A program made the position numbers and the translations under genes. The notes below the pieces were generated by a model. The model made no database searches, was not told the origin of the DNA, and saw only the letters and a list, made by a program, of their open reading frames with translations. Shown piece by piece: positions 27,829 to 35,785 of a DNA stretch of 64,000 bases. Origin of the DNA: Cymbomonas tetramitiformis (Eukaryota > Chlorophyta > Pyramimonadophyceae > Pyramimonadales > Pyramimonadaceae); contig LGRX02035483.1 of NCBI GenBank assembly GCA_001247695.2, positions 434,001 through 498,000 on the forward strand. The letters are read 5' to 3'. Within the stretch, counting starts at the first letter, position 1; every line of letters starts with the position of its first letter.

Positions 27829-28192
27829 GAAGTCGCGCAGTCCTACCTATGCAATCAACACTTTCAAATGAGATGTGATGCGCGCTGACGATTCCTCGGT
27901 TCTACGGATACGCGAGTGTGTATGTATACGCGCACGTGTTCAAGCGTGGCTGTGTTCGCATATCGATCGCGCGACGGAACTGCGACGCTCATTCGAACAC
28001 AGACAGTGACACCTTTTTTGCAGACTCTGAAAAGTGGCGTGCGTCCGGCGATTGCCGGTCCCACAAAGAGACGCCCGCATCCTGCGTTTCGTACGTGGTC
28101 CGGTGCACATTCAAGGAATGGGTCATCAGGTCCTATGTTCATATACATACGAAGTGTTCGTCAAGTCTCGGAGAAACGCTCACATTATCTCA

Positions 28193-28393
28193 ATGTCGAT
28201 GATATTCACCACCTTTTGCAGCAAGCCTCACACCGATGAGGACGCGCCGAAGACTACTCGCGACAGCCAAAGCACGGCAAGTTGTGTCGGCGGGTCGATA
28301 TCGTCATCGACAACGAAGAGAAGATGCGAGTCCTATCAAAAAATCGAGGACGAAACCCTGAACGTACCGAGTGGCCGCAGAAAGTTTGGCTGA
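28193..28393 (+). CDS. Possible small protein
   Basis: A 66-residue ORF from ATG 28193 (MSMIFTTFCSKPH), Ser/Thr-rich with a basic end (STTKRRCESYQK, GRRKFG). A TATACATAC element lies about 50 bp upstream (28141). Small, without homologue; coding status uncertain. The longer frames upstream are GTG- or non-ATG-started and not credible. Confidence 0.3.
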   Translation: MSMIFTTFCSKPHTDEDAPKTTRDSQSTASCVGGSISSSTTKRRCESYQKIEDETLNVPSGRRKFG

Positions 28394-28956
28394 AGTAAGT
28401 AAATAGGCGGACGTTTATGTAGGTCGTGTCTACCGAGTTCCCGATTCAAGACGCAAGCAAAGTCAGAAAGATTTCGCGGTTTTTGTATCGACGGAGTCGG
28501 CGTGCGCGACAGACGCCCGTTTACACATGTAGAGCAGTTTGGTTGAGTTTGATCTGAACCGACCCACGTTTTAATTGCATCAACCAGTTTCAGATCGATG
28601 ATCGCTGCACCGTAAACCATTGGATCGATGGAGGTCGCAGCAGGAATGCACTATTTGAAGAAAAAAGAACGTTTTTTGTACGCCATGCCACGTGTGTGCA
28701 AGCTACGCGATTCGCATGACGGTTAGTCAGACTCGTGTCCGTGCAGTATGCATGCGCTCCACAATCAGTTCGTGCATGGCAGCGCGCACAACTTTTAAAG
28801 AATGGGTGTTCGATATGTACAGGAATTTTGTGGAAGTAGTTTTTCCACTATTTACATAAATTACAGTATTATTGTTACGTGTTGACGGTACAATCTTGAA
28901 AGTCACACTGCCAAATCAGGCTTACAAATTCTCTCCCCTTGTAACATTCCTGACTC
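28394..28956. repeat. Gene-free stretch ending in a dispersed-repeat copy (28800-28970)
   Basis: From 28800 the sequence runs through the element: GAATGGGTG, TTTGTGGAAGTA, ATTACAGTATTATTGTTACG, TGTTGACGGTACAATCTTGAAAG, CACTGCCAAATCAGG, CTTACAAATTCTC, CCCTTGTAACA and CTGACTCTTA. The copy overlaps the last 14 bases of the minus-strand gene ending at 28957. The remainder (28394-28800) shows nothing recognisable. Confidence 0.6.
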
Positions 28957-29748
28957 TTAACTATCACTGTCTGTGTCTTCGATGTTCTCGTCGCTGCATT
29001 CCTCTTCCGTGTCGCTGCACTCGACCTTCCCGGGTTTTGTCTTACGGACCGCCTTGCTCTGGACAGGCAGCGCGTGTGGTGCATGTCGACTAAGAATACT
29101 CCGGATGCCTACTTTCAAAGCGCTTCCATTCGAAGCTGTCACAGTACGGTTCTTGATCACGTTTTGGATCTCTTCGCAGATCGAGAGGTTCTCACATACG
29201 GTCAAGGCGTTCTTCATGTCGCGCAATATGTGCGCAGAAACGTTTGATCTGTGCGGAAGAGCCACGGCCAGCCACTGGTCCCAAGACATTTCGCTCGACT
29301 GTTTTCCAGACAACTGTTTGATCTGTTTCTTCTTGTATTTCTTTGGAAGGTACGACTTGAACTCGGGATGAGACTCCTCGAGCGGGATCAAGCAGTTCTC
29401 GTCGTCCTGGGTCTTAAACTCCTTCATAGTACGCTCTATTATCGCTTTGAGGCTAGCAGCAAGTTTTCCGCCGTTGTTTGCTTTATAAACACCTCCTGGT
29501 TCACCAGGTGGCTGAATCAACCTCCGCATGTGCAAGGAGACCGAGTCGGGACAGTCCTTGACGTTCATCGTAGTAAGCACCACTTGTTTTATACGGGACG
29601 CATTTTTTACGTGCAGGCTCTTCGCGTGAGCCAGCATACGAATCCACACGGGAACCTCTACACTTGCCTTTTCGCAAGAGCTTTTGTTATGCACCGTCAC
29701 GTGGGTTTCAGCGCAGTTTGTATCCGTGGTGTCCAAGCAGAACCCCAT
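28957..29748 (-). CDS. Unknown protein with acidic C-terminal tail
   Basis: A 263-residue protein from ATG 29748. Basic, Lys-rich middle (YLPKKYKKKQIKQLSGK) and a strongly acidic tail (SDTEEECSDENIEDTDSDS) that looks like a phosphorylatable CK2-type region. Such bipolar charge is typical of nuclear, DNA- or histone-interacting proteins, but no domain is recognised. The 3' end abuts the dispersed-repeat copy. Confidence 0.65.
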   Translation of the reverse strand: MGFCLDTTDTNCAETHVTVHNKSSCEKASVEVPVWIRMLAHAKSLHVKNASRIKQVVLTTMNVKDCPDSVSLHMRRLIQPPGEPGGVYKANNGGKLAASLKAIIERTMKEFKTQDDENCLIPLEESHPEFKSYLPKKYKKKQIKQLSGKQSSEMSWDQWLAVALPHRSNVSAHILRDMKNALTVCENLSICEEIQNVIKNRTVTASNGSALKVGIRSILSRHAPHALPVQSKAVRKTKPGKVECSDTEEECSDENIEDTDSDS

Positions 29749-29888
29749 TGACGTATGTATATTTTCGCGGTAGAAAGTTTTTCGTGGAAGGGTGCGTGTG
29801 CAAGAGAGGGTTCTGAATTATGAGAGGTACCAAAGGCCGTGGCATTTTTATATGGTCGTGTGTCTGTGCATTCCCCGCGTTCGATCGA

Positions 29889-30094
29889 CAGTCATACATG
29901 ACACTATAGTGACTACGCGTACTGGGTGCAGCAGTCGTGCATGGCACTATAGTGACTACGCGTACTGAGTGTAACAGTCGTGCATGACACTATAGTGACT
30001 ACGCGTACTGGGTGCAGCAGTCGTGCGTGACACTATAGCGACTACGCGTACTAGGTGCAGCAGTCGTGCATGACACTATAGTGACTACGCGTAT
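29889..30094. repeat. 43-bp tandem repeat, five copies
   Basis: A unit starting CAGTCGTGCATGACACTATA and containing GTGACTACGCGTACTGGGTG repeats at 29889, 29932, 29975, 30018 and 30061 with an exact 43-bp period and a few substitutions. Each unit contains the short palindrome CACTATAGTG. It is non-coding. Confidence 0.85.
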
Positions 30095-30103
30095 GACATT
30101 CGT

Positions 30104-30320
30104 CGGCAGAAAGTGTACATCTGCCGTTTTTGCCGGCGGAAGGTGCGTACGTACCATTTTCCGCGGGCAAGCATCGCACATGTATCGGATTTTTGCCGGC
30201 GGAATGTATATACTTGCCACTTTCGCCGGCGGTATGTGCACACGTACCGTTTTCCGCGGGCAAACATTGCTCAAATACCGATTCTCCGCCGGCGGAAAGT
30301 GTCCAGTTGCCGTTTTTTTT
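30104..30320. repeat. Degenerate ~30-bp tandem repeat
   Basis: About seven diverged units, each beginning near CGGCGGAA (or CGCGGGCAA) and containing a TAC-rich centre and a CCGTTTT end, follow directly after the 43-bp array. CCGGCGG/CCGCGGG palindromic cores recur every 30-33 bp. The overlapping ORFs on both strands (PPAK- or CRRK-like repeats when translated) are by-products of the period. Confidence 0.7.
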
Positions 30321-30589
30321 CGGCTAAACCAAAAACGCCTTCGCTTCCCACTCAACGCGGCGGGTACAATCAAACTGTCCTTCGAAACCCGCGAACACGT
30401 ATTGTCGCTAACAACATCTGCCTCGATACTGCCATCGACTTCATACCTTGTCGCGGTTTTCGCATATAGGTAACCCGAGTTTCGAGTGACTCACTCGATT
30501 ACCGCGTTCCTCTGCGTAATGCTTCGGCCTATTCTTTACAAACCCGTCAACCGGTCGATGCGAGATGGCCCTCCGAATCGCTCAATCCC

Positions 30590-30735
30590 TCCGTCCAAAT
30601 GCCGCCTCGGTTCACGTGTGCCCGTTCTTTACATCGATTATAATATCATCGTTACGTGTTAACAATGCAGGCTTCGATAATTTACTGCCAAACTAGGTCT
30701 ACAAGTTTCCACCCCCTTACAAAGACTGATTATTA
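30590..30735 (+). repeat. Dispersed repeat copy
   Basis: TATAATATCATCGTTACG, GTGTTAACAATGCAGGC, TACTGCCAAACTAGGTC, TACAAGTTTCCACCCCC and TTACAAAGACTGA occur in the element's order. The surrounding 29749-30844 interval holds no supported gene apart from the two minisatellites. Confidence 0.65.
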
Positions 30736-30844
30736 GGATCAACCGACGCGTCGTTCTTCACACGCAGAGGTTGCACTGCAAACCACGCACGTCCGGAGTG
30801 AGTGTGTCGCTCTCGCGCTCCGTATACGCGTGAAAAGGATTGTA

Positions 30845-32051
30845 TCACGCACAACTTGTTTCGCCAAAGCGACTCGTGCGAATGAGCGCGCACGCGCTCT
30901 CCACGCAGCTACTTCGCATGATTTTTTTGTCGCGAAAGAGGATTAGCCACACGCATCGACGCATAGGGCGATTCTCCACGATCGGTAGACCGGAAACAAA
31001 GAGAACAAGTCCCGAGTCGACGAGGGGCTTCAACACTTTCAGTCGATAATCCGGCGCGTTCGTGTAGTAATCGCCAGCCAAATGTATGCACCACATTTTG
31101 ACAGGTTGCTTGAGCGCCCATGTCAAGAAAAGATCGCTCAGTAGGAAGGGCGGACTGAATATTATGAAGTCGTATGCGTCCGATTTCAAGTCTAACAGAA
31201 GCGAGTCCTGTATACAGTTCACCTTCCTGCGCGAGTGCCCTGCTCGAGAGTAAGTTTATTTCATCGACGACCACGTACATTCGATTGCGAATTCCAAAAC
31301 GTACCCTGAGCGTCGTCTGTCTACGTCTGCGCCGTCGACCTGCGGCAACACGCGCGACACTCATAGCACGACGTGCGGCGCATATCAATCGGGCGAGCTG
31401 CTCGGACGTGTAGTCATGGGTGCAAACCTGTCGGACGCCCGCGCAGTGTTCTCGAAGGTACTTCGAAATGTTTCCGGTGCCAGCGCAGGCGTCAAAGCCT
31501 ACGCCGCGAAGAACCACGCATTTGCACAGAAGCTCTAGTTCCTGCGAGCACGACCGACCCAGACAAGGTCGGTGCTGGATAAGACGCCTTTTCTTTCAGT
31601 CTCGTACGTATCCACATGGAAGATCCAAACCTTGTCCGAGGTAGCGTGACACTCGGGATGTCGACGCATGCGTCTGTACATAGATGCGAGCTTTGTGCGT
31701 CGCTCCTGGCTCATGCCGGGCATGGTGTACGAGTCTATCGTGGCGTCGGAAAGCTGGACTCGATCCCACATTCTCGCTCTGCGACGTTCTTCTTGGGCGC
31801 GCACGGTCAGTCGACGTCTTTCCTCGCGACGCGCTTCCTTCGATCTGCTCCTACTGCTACCTCAAACCACGGTCGGATCAGAGCACTCGAAGGCAAAACC
31901 CTTGTTCAGAAACGTCTAATCACAAAGAGTCGCGCATCGCGTCGTCTCACCAATTGTAGTGCCGCCAGCAGAATCCTGCGCGTTTTGTTGCCTTGTGACA
32001 TCCTTCAATTTGGCATGGATCGTCGAGGTTACGAAGGCGTGGTCTTCCCAT
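30845..32051 (-). CDS. Multi-exon DNA N6-adenine-type methyltransferase with N-terminal zinc motif (proposed)
   Basis: One gene appears spread over three frames of the minus strand. Proposed exon 1 (32051-31951) starts MGRPRLRN and carries CQIEGCHKATKRAGFCWRH, a C-x4-C-x9-C-x2-H zinc knuckle; its donor is TTG|GTGAGA. Exon 2 starts at 31853 after GTAGCAG in matching phase and is Arg/Glu-rich. A later segment begins after CTCGCAG (31541) and holds methyltransferase motif I, GFDACAGTGN; its best donor is GCAG|GTCGAC (31339). The last segment (31239-30845) holds motif IV, DFIIFSPPF. SPPF/NPPF is the catalytic motif of adenine-N6 amino-methyltransferases. The exon 2 to exon 3 junction is unclear, so frameshift decay cannot be excluded. 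It may methylate viral or host DNA. Confidence 0.5.
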
Positions 32052-32425
32052 AATCGAAGAACGAAAAACCCCAACAACAGCTCCCTCGTATGCAGCGCTC
32101 GATCGGTCACTTTCTATATTTATACGCGGCTGCCCGAATGCGCCGTCGTGTTTCTTTTCGGAGCGAAAGTGTTGAGTCCAACGCTCGCGAAACGACGGTC
32201 GATTTTCCGAGACGTCTGTGGCGTTGAGTTCCAACTTACTCGCCACCGATATCGAGGTACTCTTGGGTCGAATCACACTTCTGCGTGGTGAATTGATGAC
32301 CTCCGTTTTTTAATTGTCACAGCAATACGCCGTGACTCGCTCCGGATATCGGTGTTTGAAGCGCCAGGTATTTCCTGATGACGGAGCCCTTTCGGCGAAC
32401 TCGTGGTCCCCGTGACGGTTGCCTC
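32052..32425. other. Upstream region of the methyltransferase, no gene seen
   Basis: The minus-strand frame stays open upstream of the ATG at 32051 to 32276, but a CTATATTTATACGCG element at 32113-32127 (TATAAATA on the minus strand, about 65 bp from the ATG) marks a likely promoter. No other feature was found. Confidence 0.45.
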
Positions 32426-32477
32426 TAAAAAAGCGCGCGCGCGAGGTAGGGGGGTATCTCGCGCGCGCGTTTTTTTC
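32426..32477. repeat. GC-rich hairpin, copy 1
   Basis: Arms GCGCGCGCGCGAG and CTCGCGCGCGCG around a GTAGGGGGGTAT loop, with an A run on the left and a T run on the right. The same design recurs seven more times downstream. Confidence 0.8.
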
Positions 32478-32632
32478 AGAGAAATGCTGAAAGTTTCTAA
32501 TTGTTGAGGTCAGGACGACACCATCAGTGGCGAAATTGGGATCGTCTTACGCACTGAAACATCTCCTTGACAGAATACCGTTTCTGCCGACGCTGGGTTG
32601 TGATTGTGCAAGCGACGATCGCTGGCGAAAAA

Positions 32633-32690
32633 GAAACGCGCGCGCGAGGCGTGGGTGGGGGGTTGTCTCGCGCGCGCGCTTTTTTTGCCG
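32633..32690. repeat. GC-rich hairpin, copy 2
   Basis: CGCGCGCGCGAG..CTCGCGCGCGCGC arms with a G-rich loop (GCGTGGGTGGGGGGTTGT) and a 3' T run. It lies about 200 bp from copy 1. Confidence 0.8.
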
Positions 32691-32739
32691 GCGTTGCAAA
32701 GTTTCTCAGAATCCTCGAGAATTTACAGAATACTCTCTC

Positions 32740-32880
32740 GAAAGTCGATTTTCTATTGGTGTGGCGTCTCCGCTCTTCACGTCGACCATAGTAGTATTGT
32801 TATGTGTCGACAGCGCAATTCTTAAAGGTTTGCAACTAGAGCAGGTTCGTTAAACCTCCCTCCCTTTCCAAAAAGTAACT
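32740..32880 (+). repeat. Dispersed repeat copy next to hairpin 2
   Basis: The blocks AGTCGATTTTC..GGTGTGG, AGTAGTATTGTTATGTG, GACAGCGCAATTCTTAAAGG and CTTTCCAAAAAGTAAC follow the element's order. It begins 50 bp after hairpin copy 2. Confidence 0.6.
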
Positions 32881-32920
32881 TTTACAACCTAGGCTGCTCA
32901 AGCCAAGACAGGGACATCAT

Positions 32921-33108
32921 CGCGCGCGAAATCGGGATCCAGTTTGGCTGCGGCAAGTTGCCGCGCGCGATATCTGGATCCAGTTCGGCTGCGGCAAGTT
33001 GCCGCGCGCGATATCTGGATCCAGTTCGGCTGCGGCAAGTTGCCGCGCGCAATATCGGGATCCAGTTCGGCTGCGGCAAGTCGCCGCGCGCGAAATTCGG
33101 ATCGGGTC
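32921..33108. repeat. 41-bp tandem repeat, five copies
   Basis: The unit CGCGCGCGATATCTGGATCC followed by AGTTCGGCTGCGGCAAGTTGC starts at 32921, 32962, 33003, 33044 and 33085 with an exact 41-bp period. Outer copies are slightly diverged. ORFs on both strands across it are period artefacts. The array lies 65-250 bp upstream of the TATA box of the CTD-RING gene and may act as an upstream element. Confidence 0.85.
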
Positions 33109-33171
33109 GTCGATCGAACTCGATATGTCCCATCGCGCGGCCGTATATTCTGTAGCACAATTTGACTTTAC

Positions 33172-33179
33172 TATAAAAG
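33172..33179 (+). promoter_or_regulatory. TATAAAAG box of the CTD-RING gene
   Basis: A canonical TATAAAAG followed by GGGTCG, 94 bp upstream of the ATG at 33273. The same box and spacing are found at the F-box gene starting 55049. Confidence 0.65.
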
Positions 33180-33272
33180 GGGTCGACGTGCTCATCTCAC
33201 ATCATAATTTCGGAATCACACCTGCCTCTTGTACGCCCCGCGAAAAACTCTGAATTTCTTTTTTTTTAAATT

Positions 33273-34448
33273 ATGTCCTCCACAGCAGATCACAGCGACC
33301 ACTCAGGCTCACGACGGAGGTCATCACAGGATGGATACGTTCCGACGTCTCCGTTGTATTCTCCCACCTCTCCGAGGTATTCTCCCACGTCTCCAGGGAA
33401 TTCTCCCACGTCTCCGGCGTACTCTCCTACGTCTCCGGTGTATTCTCCCACGTCTCCGGTGTATCCTCCGACTTCTTTTACCCGCATCTCCGACAGTGAT
33501 GGTGCCATAGCAATCAAGACGGAATTGTTTGCGACTCTGTTGAAAGACAGCTTTATCGATAAGCAGCGCAAGTTGGTCGATCACGTGAAGCTCCGACTGC
33601 CACTTGGCGACGGGAACGTATTGAGCGGCCCGCCTCATCGCTGCCGTCGTCCAGAGCTCCAGAGCGACAATGATGTCGAGGCGGAGGTTAATCTCTTGAA
33701 CCACCTACCTGACGCGACGCGAGTGCTCCTCACAGACCATCAATGCGCTGTCTGCAAAGAGTTTGGTGTGCAATGGTATTGCTGCCCCGAGTTGCATACC
33801 ATGTGCGCCAATTGCGTGCGAAAATATCCACCCGAAACCTCCGTGAGAAGTATGTCTATATGCGCTATCTGCCGTACGCCGAGAAACGCGGCGTACACAC
33901 GAGGACCGGATCGGTACATGCGGCGGGTGTACGAGGATGTGCGAGAGCACACATGTCCGCTGTGCACGGACGAGACCAAGTACTCCTTGAGCGGGCTCGT
34001 GCAGCATCTGCGCGAGAGGTGCGCGTCTGTGCAGGTGACGATGTCCCGGGATGACGTGGTTCGCATGAAAGCAAAGTGGTTGCAAGAGAGCGCAACCTCC
34101 TTGACGTTGGACGACACGGTGCTCAGCGCCTTGCAGAGCGAACTCGTATCACAAACTCGGGATCAGCTGTTACCCCTTTTGGTCGCTGGAGAAGCTCGGG
34201 TGAAGGAGTTACAGCAGGAACACGTGAAGGCGCTTGAACAGCAAGCCGCCAAGTTCAACGAAGAAATGACCAGGATGAAGGAACGTCACAAAACCTCCAT
34301 GTCCTCAACGCTGAAGCACGCCAACGAACTCGAGGAATCGATTGCGAATATGCGCCACCGATGTTACGAATCGCAGGAGAAGCTTCGGGTGGAGCGGATG
34401 AGCAAAAAGAGGAAAGTCGCAGAGGTCGCAGAGAAGGTTGCTCGATGA
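33273..34448 (+). CDS. RING-finger protein with RNA polymerase II CTD-like heptad repeats
   Basis: A 391-residue protein. Residues 22-69 are seven tandem heptads of the RNA polymerase II largest-subunit CTD type (YSPTSPx, with variants [21 protein letters not shown]). Residues 158-200 form a RING-type zinc domain (CAVC, CC, CANC, CAIC pairs), and 228-250 a C2HC finger (CPLC...H-x4-C). Residues about 300-385 are a charged coiled coil. RING domains recruit E2 ubiquitin conjugases; CTD heptads, when phosphorylated, bind capping, splicing, elongation and termination factors. The fusion suggests a viral decoy or adaptor that brings ubiquitin ligase activity to CTD-binding or CTD-modifying host factors in the nucleus; this is inference. 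The first ATG after the TATAAAAG box is used. The heptads are 21-bp DNA repeats, so copy number may vary. Confidence 0.85.
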   Translation: MSSTADHSDHSGSRRRSSQDGYVPTSPLYSPTSPRYSPTSPGNSPTSPAYSPTSPVYSPTSPVYPPTSFTRISDSDGAIAIKTELFATLLKDSFIDKQRKLVDHVKLRLPLGDGNVLSGPPHRCRRPELQSDNDVEAEVNLLNHLPDATRVLLTDHQCAVCKEFGVQWYCCPELHTMCANCVRKYPPETSVRSMSICAICRTPRNAAYTRGPDRYMRRVYEDVREHTCPLCTDETKYSLSGLVQHLRERCASVQVTMSRDDVVRMKAKWLQESATSLTLDDTVLSALQSELVSQTRDQLLPLLVAGEARVKELQQEHVKALEQQAAKFNEEMTRMKERHKTSMSSTLKHANELEESIANMRHRCYESQEKLRVERMSKKRKVAEVAEKVAR

Positions 34449-34519
34449 GCCTTAGCTTAAAGTAGAACGTGAACAGTACAACCAAATCAAAAAACTTAAA
34501 AACGCGTTTTGTATTTTCA

Positions 34520-34690
34520 ACACTTGACCTTCTCTAGGTGTAAAGATTTCGTGGAAATCCCATGTCCCTTTTTACAACAAGTATAATATTATTGTTATAT
34601 GTTAACAGCGTACTTTGTGAATCCCGACATTCGAACCGGACTTGCAATTGTAGTAGCGACAATACCTTACACAAATAGACTCTTACATAA
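34520..34690 (+). repeat. Dispersed repeat copy
   Basis: GTGTAAAGATTTCGTGGAAAT, TACAACAAGTATAATATTAT, TGTTATATGTTAACAGCG and a TACACAAATAGACTCTTA end appear in the element's order within the 344-bp gap between the CTD-RING gene and the next, convergent gene. No gene here. Confidence 0.6.
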
Positions 34691-34792
34691 AGTAACTACG
34701 TAATCACGCCTAGAAACTCCGGTTTATTTTTGCGATATGCATGGATCGCATGTCTTCGTTCGGTCCGGTTCGTGCGCGCCTAGGACCGGTGG

Positions 34793-35554
34793 TCACATCA
34801 GCTTCTTGAGTATAAATCCGGTTGCGTCGCATCGATCACTTTTTATCGCAAAAAATAGCGCCATTTCGAGTAGTCGTTTCATGTTGCTCACGGACATCTT
34901 GCTGCACGGATCGTTCCACAACTGTTTGTACAGGCAATCCAGGCACTGCACACTACCTTGCTCCGCGGCGTACTGGAAGAGCTCTCTGCTTCGCAAAAAG
35001 CCCAAGTCGCGCGTTATCAGAAACTCTACGCACTCCGTCGCGTCCACGCTGACCGCCACTTTGCCTAAGTACCAGTGATCCGTGTTGGATTGCTTATCGA
35101 ACTCTCGTTTGAAGTGTTCGAAGTGTCCTTGCCGAATCAGAGCCTCGTTCACCGGCCGTGCCATCAACGCTTGTATGTCGAAGATCGTCGCGGTCCATCT
35201 CGAACTGGTCGCGAAGCAACAAGCCTGTCTGCTGAGACTATCACTCCTGGCGTCGTTCATCAAATCCTGCACAGCGCTCAAGTACCACAACATCAGAGAC
35301 AAGCTCCTCGTGCAGTAGTGACGATCGATCGCCCGATCACGGCTTTCGAATGCGTTGTCGTCGCGTGCACGCTGGTAGAAGTTCCTGACAGCCAGAGCAA
35401 ATCCCCGACAGGTCATTGAAAGCAAGCACAACTCCGTGTCGTGTAATCGGTAGCAAATTAATTCTTCCACGATGTTGCTGCGTAAGGCGGGTGCGGCCAA
35501 AATTTTCTTCAACGAGTTGAGCGTTGCGGCGGCATCGCAAAGCGCGTGCGTCAT
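34793..35554 (-). CDS. F-box-like protein with ankyrin-type helical C-terminus
   Basis: A 253-residue protein starting MTHALCDAAATLNSL; a TATATATA box at 35592-35599 lies 38 bp upstream, and the open frame beyond it is not used. Residues 25-60 (SNIVEELICYRLHDTELCLLSMTCRGFALAV) have the spacing of an F-box. The C-terminal part (CVEFLITRDLGFLRSRELFQYAAEQGSVQCLDCLYK) resembles degenerate ankyrin repeats as in giant-virus F-box-ankyrin proteins. It probably acts as a substrate adaptor of SCF-type ubiquitin ligases. Confidence 0.6.
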   Translation of the reverse strand: MTHALCDAAATLNSLKKILAAPALRSNIVEELICYRLHDTELCLLSMTCRGFALAVRNFYQRARDDNAFESRDRAIDRHYCTRSLSLMLWYLSAVQDLMNDARSDSLSRQACCFATSSRWTATIFDIQALMARPVNEALIRQGHFEHFKREFDKQSNTDHWYLGKVAVSVDATECVEFLITRDLGFLRSRELFQYAAEQGSVQCLDCLYKQLWNDPCSKMSVSNMKRLLEMALFFAIKSDRCDATGFILKKLM

Positions 35555-35591
35555 TGCGTAGGCGACGTTTGTGCACGTGCGTGCACGCTCG

Positions 35592-35599
35592 TATATATA
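35592..35599 (-). promoter_or_regulatory. TATATATA box for the 35554 gene
   Basis: Octamer 38 bp upstream of the minus-strand ATG at 35554. Confidence 0.5.
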
Positions 35600-35785
35600 C
35601 ATGTCATTGTACGCACCCGCGCCAGCAAATCTTCGGCGAAGCCGGTATTTACTGGGCTAGCTCACGGATGATGCGGTGCGTGTGATAATCGCGCTCGTTT
35701 GTTGCTTTAATAAGTATCATCGATCTTACGATTCATGTAAAAGTGCGGGATCACTTCCACGGAATTCGACCACACCTACCGGAAA

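Noticed and set aside
29999..30469. ORFs with PPAK- or CRRK-like repeats on both strands
   Set aside because: They translate the 30-bp minisatellite; open frames on both strands come from its period being divisible by three.
29889..33108. CRISPR array
   Set aside because: The repeats are directly abutting minisatellites without unique spacers, in a eukaryotic virus context.
32882..33253. Overlapping ORFs in several frames over 32.9-33.2 kb
   Set aside because: By-product of the 41-bp tandem repeat: 41 is not a multiple of three, so the unit is read in all frames and stays open in each.
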